Shown here piece after piece: positions 60,607-64,000 of a stretch of 64,000 nt of DNA (positions within the stretch are counted from its first letter, which is position 1; every line of letters starts with the position of its first letter). The position numbers and the translations under genes were made by a program. The DNA comes from Crocinitomicaceae bacterium (lineage in GTDB: Bacteria > Bacteroidota > Bacteroidia > Flavobacteriales_D > Crocinitomicaceae), in contig JAURMC010000014.1 of the NCBI GenBank assembly GCA_030830895.1, forward strand, positions 62,001-126,000, read 5' to 3'. The notes under the pieces were generated by a model that saw only the letters and a program-made list of their open reading frames with translations, was not told the DNA's origin and ran no database searches.

Positions 60607-62649
60607 ATGAAATTCATGCTCACTATTCTAGTTGCCACAAGCGCATTTATTGGTTTTTCACAAGGCAATTGGCAAGATAACATCAAATGGAAATTCTCTA
60701 TCGAGAAAATTGACAGCAGTCATGCATACATCGTTGGCAAAGCGACCTTGTACAACCATTTTCATATTTTCTCAGTAAACCACGACCCACAAAAGGCAGA
60801 TTTTACCGGAACACCTACTACCTTTGACATTAAAGCAAATAAAAACTTTAAATTAATTGGGAAACTTAAGGATGGTAACACCCCTAAAAAATTTGTTGAC
60901 GAATTAGGAGAACAACTATACTTTGAAGGTAGCGCCAGCTTCAAACAGCAAATTGAAATATTGAGCAGCGAGACGTTTAACATTCCCTTTACCTATCAAT
61001 TTCAAATATGTGATGCGGCAGGATGTATTTTCCCTCCTGCACAAGATGCTACGGTCAAAATTACCGGATATAAAAGTGCCTTGTCTATTGAAAATGGACC
61101 TCAAGAAACCCCAAAAGATACCAGCTTCACACACACATCTTCCGATAACAACCCCACAGGAGATTCCATGGATCAAAAGAACGTGAAGAAAGAAGCACCG
61201 CAAAAACCAAACTCTTTGTGGTGGACATTTTGGGCAGGTTTTGGCGGGGGATTATTTGCCTTATTAACACCATGCATGTTCCCCATGATTCCTATGACCG
61301 TGACGTTTTTTACAAAACAATCGAAAACTCGTGCAGAAGGAATCATTAAAGCACTTGTTTACGGCATTTCAATAGTAGTAATATATGTTACTTCGGGTAT
61401 TTTATTTACGGCAGTTTTAGGAACCACCGGACTAAATGATCTTTCAACCAACATTTGGATGAACCTTGTGTTTTTTGCCATCTTTATGGTCTTTGCCTTT
61501 TCCTTTCTTGGTGCGTTTGAAATTCAATTGCCAAGTTCTTGGGTAAATAAAATGGACAAACAAGCCGACCGTGGAGGTTACATCGGTATTTTCTTTATGG
61601 CGTTTACCTTAGGGTTAGTATCTTTTTCTTGCACGGGACCAATCATTGGTAGTTTATTAGTTACTGCCTCCACCACTGGTTCATACTTAACACCCGCTAT
61701 GGGAATGGGAGGATTTTCACTTGCTTTAGCAATTCCTTTTACCCTGTTCGCAATTTTTCCTAGTTGGTTAAATTCCTTACCTCAATCTGGCGGATGGTTA
61801 AATTCGGTTAAAGTAGTTTTAGGGTTGTTAGAAATTGCATTAGCTATGAAGTTCTTGTCTGCGGTCGATATGGCTTACCATTGGGATATCTTGACTCGTG
61901 AGTGGTTTGTAGGTTCATGGTTTATAATTTTCCTAATCATGGGACTTTACTTACTCGGAAAAATTAGGTTTTCTCATGATTCTCCCGTTGAGAAGTTAAG
62001 CGTTACGCGCTTTATGTTTGCTTTTGTTTCATTAGTATTCTCTGTTTACTTGTTTACTGGGATGTTCGGTCATCCGCTTAAATTAATTGATGGCATTGCA
62101 CCGCCAAGGACCCATTCAGAGGATAACTTTCGTTTCAACAACGGAGGACTTGAAACAGGAGTTAAACAAGATTCAATCACCGATAAATATTCAGCAGACA
62201 TGCATCCGGTTGGGGATGGTTCAATTTTAGTCTTCCATGATTTATATAAAGGGCGCGCCTATGCGAAAGAACGTAACCTACCGATTTTGATGGACTTTAC
62301 TGGCCATGCGTGTCAAAACTGTCGTAAAACAGAGTCTACCGTTTGGACCAATGATGAAATTAGGCCTATTCTGCAAAAGAATTTCGTGATTATTTCACTC
62401 TACGTTGACGACCATCAACCCCTCCCCGAAAGTGAGCAACGTTACTCCAAGGAATTGGGCGGAAAAATTCGTGATGTTGGTAATAAATGGGCTGAATTTG
62501 AAGTGATTAATTACAAGAGCTTCCAGCAACCGCTCTATGTAGTAACCGATCATGAAGGAAAGGATTTAACTGAAACCATCGGTTACACCCCTGAAATTGA
62601 AAGCTACAAACAATTCTTACTCAAAGGGATTCGTAAATTCAACCACTAA
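60607..62649 (+). CDS. dsbD: thiol:disulfide interchange protein DsbD
   Basis: 680-residue inner-membrane electron carrier that moves reducing power from cytoplasmic thioredoxin to periplasmic proteins (disulfide reduction, cytochrome c maturation). Domains are: signal peptide (FMLTILVATSAFIGFSQ); DsbD-alpha with the redox pair in FQICDAAGCIFPPA (near 138-143); a membrane domain with eight-odd helices and the paired cysteines in LLTPCMFPMIPMT and SFSCTGPIIGS; and a C-terminal thioredoxin-like domain with CQNC (LMDFTGHACQNCRKTE, near 563-566; E. coli has CVAC). All six redox cysteines are present. The stop codon abuts the topB ATG with no gap. Confidence 0.94.
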   Translation: MKFMLTILVATSAFIGFSQGNWQDNIKWKFSIEKIDSSHAYIVGKATLYNHFHIFSVNHDPQKADFTGTPTTFDIKANKNFKLIGKLKDGNTPKKFVDELGEQLYFEGSASFKQQIEILSSETFNIPFTYQFQICDAAGCIFPPAQDATVKITGYKSALSIENGPQETPKDTSFTHTSSDNNPTGDSMDQKNVKKEAPQKPNSLWWTFWAGFGGGLFALLTPCMFPMIPMTVTFFTKQSKTRAEGIIKALVYGISIVVIYVTSGILFTAVLGTTGLNDLSTNIWMNLVFFAIFMVFAFSFLGAFEIQLPSSWVNKMDKQADRGGYIGIFFMAFTLGLVSFSCTGPIIGSLLVTASTTGSYLTPAMGMGGFSLALAIPFTLFAIFPSWLNSLPQSGGWLNSVKVVLGLLEIALAMKFLSAVDMAYHWDILTREWFVGSWFIIFLIMGLYLLGKIRFSHDSPVEKLSVTRFMFAFVSLVFSVYLFTGMFGHPLKLIDGIAPPRTHSEDNFRFNNGGLETGVKQDSITDKYSADMHPVGDGSILVFHDLYKGRAYAKERNLPILMDFTGHACQNCRKTESTVWTNDEIRPILQKNFVIISLYVDDHQPLPESEQRYSKELGGKIRDVGNKWAEFEVINYKSFQQPLYVVTDHEGKDLTETIGYTPEIESYKQFLLKGIRKFNH

Positions 62650-64000
62650 ATGAAACTGTGTATTGCGGAAAAACCGAGTGTCGCACGAGATTTGGCTCAA
62701 ATTTTAGGCGCATCTACTCGGAAAGAGGGGTATTTTGAGGGAAACGGGTATTGGGTGAGTTGGACCTTTGGTCATTTGTGTACGCTGAAAGAACCTGAAG
62801 ATTATAATCCAAACTGGAAGCAATGGCGCGTTGAGGACTTACCTATATCTCCTGAACAGTTTGGAATTAAAGTGATTAAAGACGAAGGGGTGCAGCGACA
62901 ATTCAATGTACTAAAATCCCTCGTTGCACAATGTGAAGAAGTGATCAATTGTGGGGATGCGGGACAAGAAGGTGAATTGATTCAACGCTGGGTACTTTTG
63001 AAAGCAGGGTGTAAAGTACCGGTTAAGCGCTTGTGGATTTCTTCACTTACCGATGAAGCCATTAAAGAAGGTTTTTCCAAGCTTAAAAATGGGGAAGAAT
63101 TCGACAATTTGTTTGCCGCGGGTAATTCCCGAGCCATTGGTGATTGGATGCTCGGCATCAACGGAACACGACTCTATACCAAAAAATTTGCCCCAGCAAA
63201 AATGACCCTGTCCGTAGGTAGAGTGCAAACCCCTACCCTCGCCATGATCGTTCAACGGCAAAAAGAAATCAATGCATTTAAATCCGAAACCTACTGGGAA
63301 CTTAAAACGATTTATAGAGAAACAGAGTTCCTCTGTCAAATTGACCGCTTAAAGTCTGAAGAAAAAGCCAAGAAAGGCTTAGCGTATTTGAAAGATAAAC
63401 CCTTTAAAATCACTTCCTTTGAACAAAAAGAAGGAAAGGAAGGAAACCCGAGATTGTACGACTTAACCTCCTTACAAGTAGATGGTAACAAACGTTACGG
63501 ATTTAGTGCCGACGAAACGCTTAAGCACGTTCAAAGCCTTTACGAGAAAAAGCTGGTGACCTATCCCCGGGTTGATACCACTTACCTCTCCGAAGATCTT
63601 CACCCCAAAATACCCAATGTATTAAAAGGGCTCAGAGATTACAGCAGATTTACTGAATTTTTGCTGGAAAAGCCCATTCCAAAAACGAAAACTATTTTCG
63701 ACAACAGCAAAGTTACCGACCACCATGCTATAATACCTACGGGCATTGTACCTTCAGGAATTTCACCGGATGAACATAAAATATACGACCTAATTGCTCG
63801 CCGGCTAATCGCTGCTTTATATCCAGAATGCAAAGTTTCGAATACCACCGTAATGGGTCAAATAGATCAACTAGCATTTAAAGCAACTGGGAAGCAGGTA
63901 TTAGACAAAGGTTGGCGTGTGGTATATGAAGACCTCGATCAAAAAGTGCAGAAAAAAGGTGAATCTGAAGATAAAATCTTACCCCTCTTTACCGAAGGCG
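62650..64000 (+). CDS. topB: DNA topoisomerase III (type IA), 5' part, runs off the window
   Basis: Absent from the ORF track because no stop occurs before the window end: the frame from ATG 62650 stays open for 450 codons. It begins MKLCIAEKPSVARDLAQILG, the Toprim start of topoisomerase III. The acidic site reads CGDAGQEGELIQRW near residue 100. Core motifs are WMLGINGTRLYT near 170, SVGRVQTPTLAMIVQRQ near 190 and the catalytic tyrosine in VTYPRVDTTYLSEDL near 305. Type IA enzymes relax and decatenate DNA by single-strand passage. The missing 3' part should hold the rest of the gate domain and any zinc or C-terminal extension. It directly follows dsbD (TAA then ATG), implying coupled translation. 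Confidence 0.93.
   Translation, partial: MKLCIAEKPSVARDLAQILGASTRKEGYFEGNGYWVSWTFGHLCTLKEPEDYNPNWKQWRVEDLPISPEQFGIKVIKDEGVQRQFNVLKSLVAQCEEVINCGDAGQEGELIQRWVLLKAGCKVPVKRLWISSLTDEAIKEGFSKLKNGEEFDNLFAAGNSRAIGDWMLGINGTRLYTKKFAPAKMTLSVGRVQTPTLAMIVQRQKEINAFKSETYWELKTIYRETEFLCQIDRLKSEEKAKKGLAYLKDKPFKITSFEQKEGKEGNPRLYDLTSLQVDGNKRYGFSADETLKHVQSLYEKKLVTYPRVDTTYLSEDLHPKIPNVLKGLRDYSRFTEFLLEKPIPKTKTIFDNSKVTDHHAIIPTGIVPSGISPDEHKIYDLIARRLIAALYPECKVSNTTVMGQIDQLAFKATGKQVLDKGWRVVYEDLDQKVQKKGESEDKILPLFTEG

Noticed and set aside
1-64000. tRNA or rRNA genes
   Set aside because: No cloverleaf-like or rRNA-like stretch was recognised in any intergenic gap; a tRNAscan/Infernal run would be decisive.

Overview
The window is AT-rich chromosomal DNA from a member of the Bacteroidota, most likely Flavobacteriales (a Crocinitomicaceae/Fluviicola-like lineage is my guess). 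Three things support this. Several very large secreted proteins end in type IX secretion (T9SS) sorting domains of the gliding-motility (CHU_C, type B) or PNPxP (type A) kind. Candidate promoters have the Bacteroidota -7 shape TAnnTTTG or a TAnnTTCG variant. Housekeeping genes such as the TrhO tail, PDH E1alpha-E2, the RluF-type synthase and TamB beside TsaD have Bacteroidota-style sequences.

Layout. 1-3.5 kb: 3' end of trhO, then lgt, pdhA and pdhC (no E1beta between them). 3.5-7.2 kb: a 1243-residue T9SS protein 16 nt behind pdhC. 7.25-13.6 kb is the accessory region. It holds a triplicated 21-nt repeat, an ORF6N gene with a XerC-like integrase, a palindromic element, a divergent HxlR regulator / Old Yellow Enzyme pair with a small exported muconolactone-isomerase-like protein, a second long attC-like palindrome, then three small exported proteins of unknown role. 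13.8-17.1 kb: rluF, a Rossmann reductase, a CapA-like phosphoesterase and a VIT1/CCC1 transporter. 17.2-24.6 kb (minus strand): a T9SS type A protein with SprB-like repeats and a G9 tract, an M42 aminopeptidase and a 1377-residue SBBP/PKD T9SS protein. 24.7-32.4 kb (plus): a flavin oxidoreductase, a catalytic/non-catalytic M16 peptidase pair, a T9SS type B protein and a family 9 glycosyltransferase.

32.4-48.4 kb is one minus-strand gene of 5324 codons. It is a giant T9SS adhesin with about 44 tandem units of about 94 residues. By eye the units form higher-order blocks: two 5-unit blocks and at least two, probably three, 9-unit blocks of about 2.5 kb. 48.7-51.3 kb: a LamG protein with an atypical C-terminus and a Kelch-like membrane protein. 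51.5-58.8 kb (minus): sucC, a biotin carboxylase and tamB. 58.8-64 kb (plus): tsaD (TTG start), a small conserved protein, a stand-alone DsbD_N protein, dsbD and the 5' part of topB, which runs off the window.

About half of the window encodes secreted or surface proteins interleaved with central metabolism, often with spacing that implies cotranscription. No T9SS machinery genes, rRNA, tRNA, CRISPR array or insertion-sequence transposase were seen. The best candidates for something new are the hierarchical repeat of the giant adhesin and the palindrome-bounded HxlR/OYE block beside the integrase.
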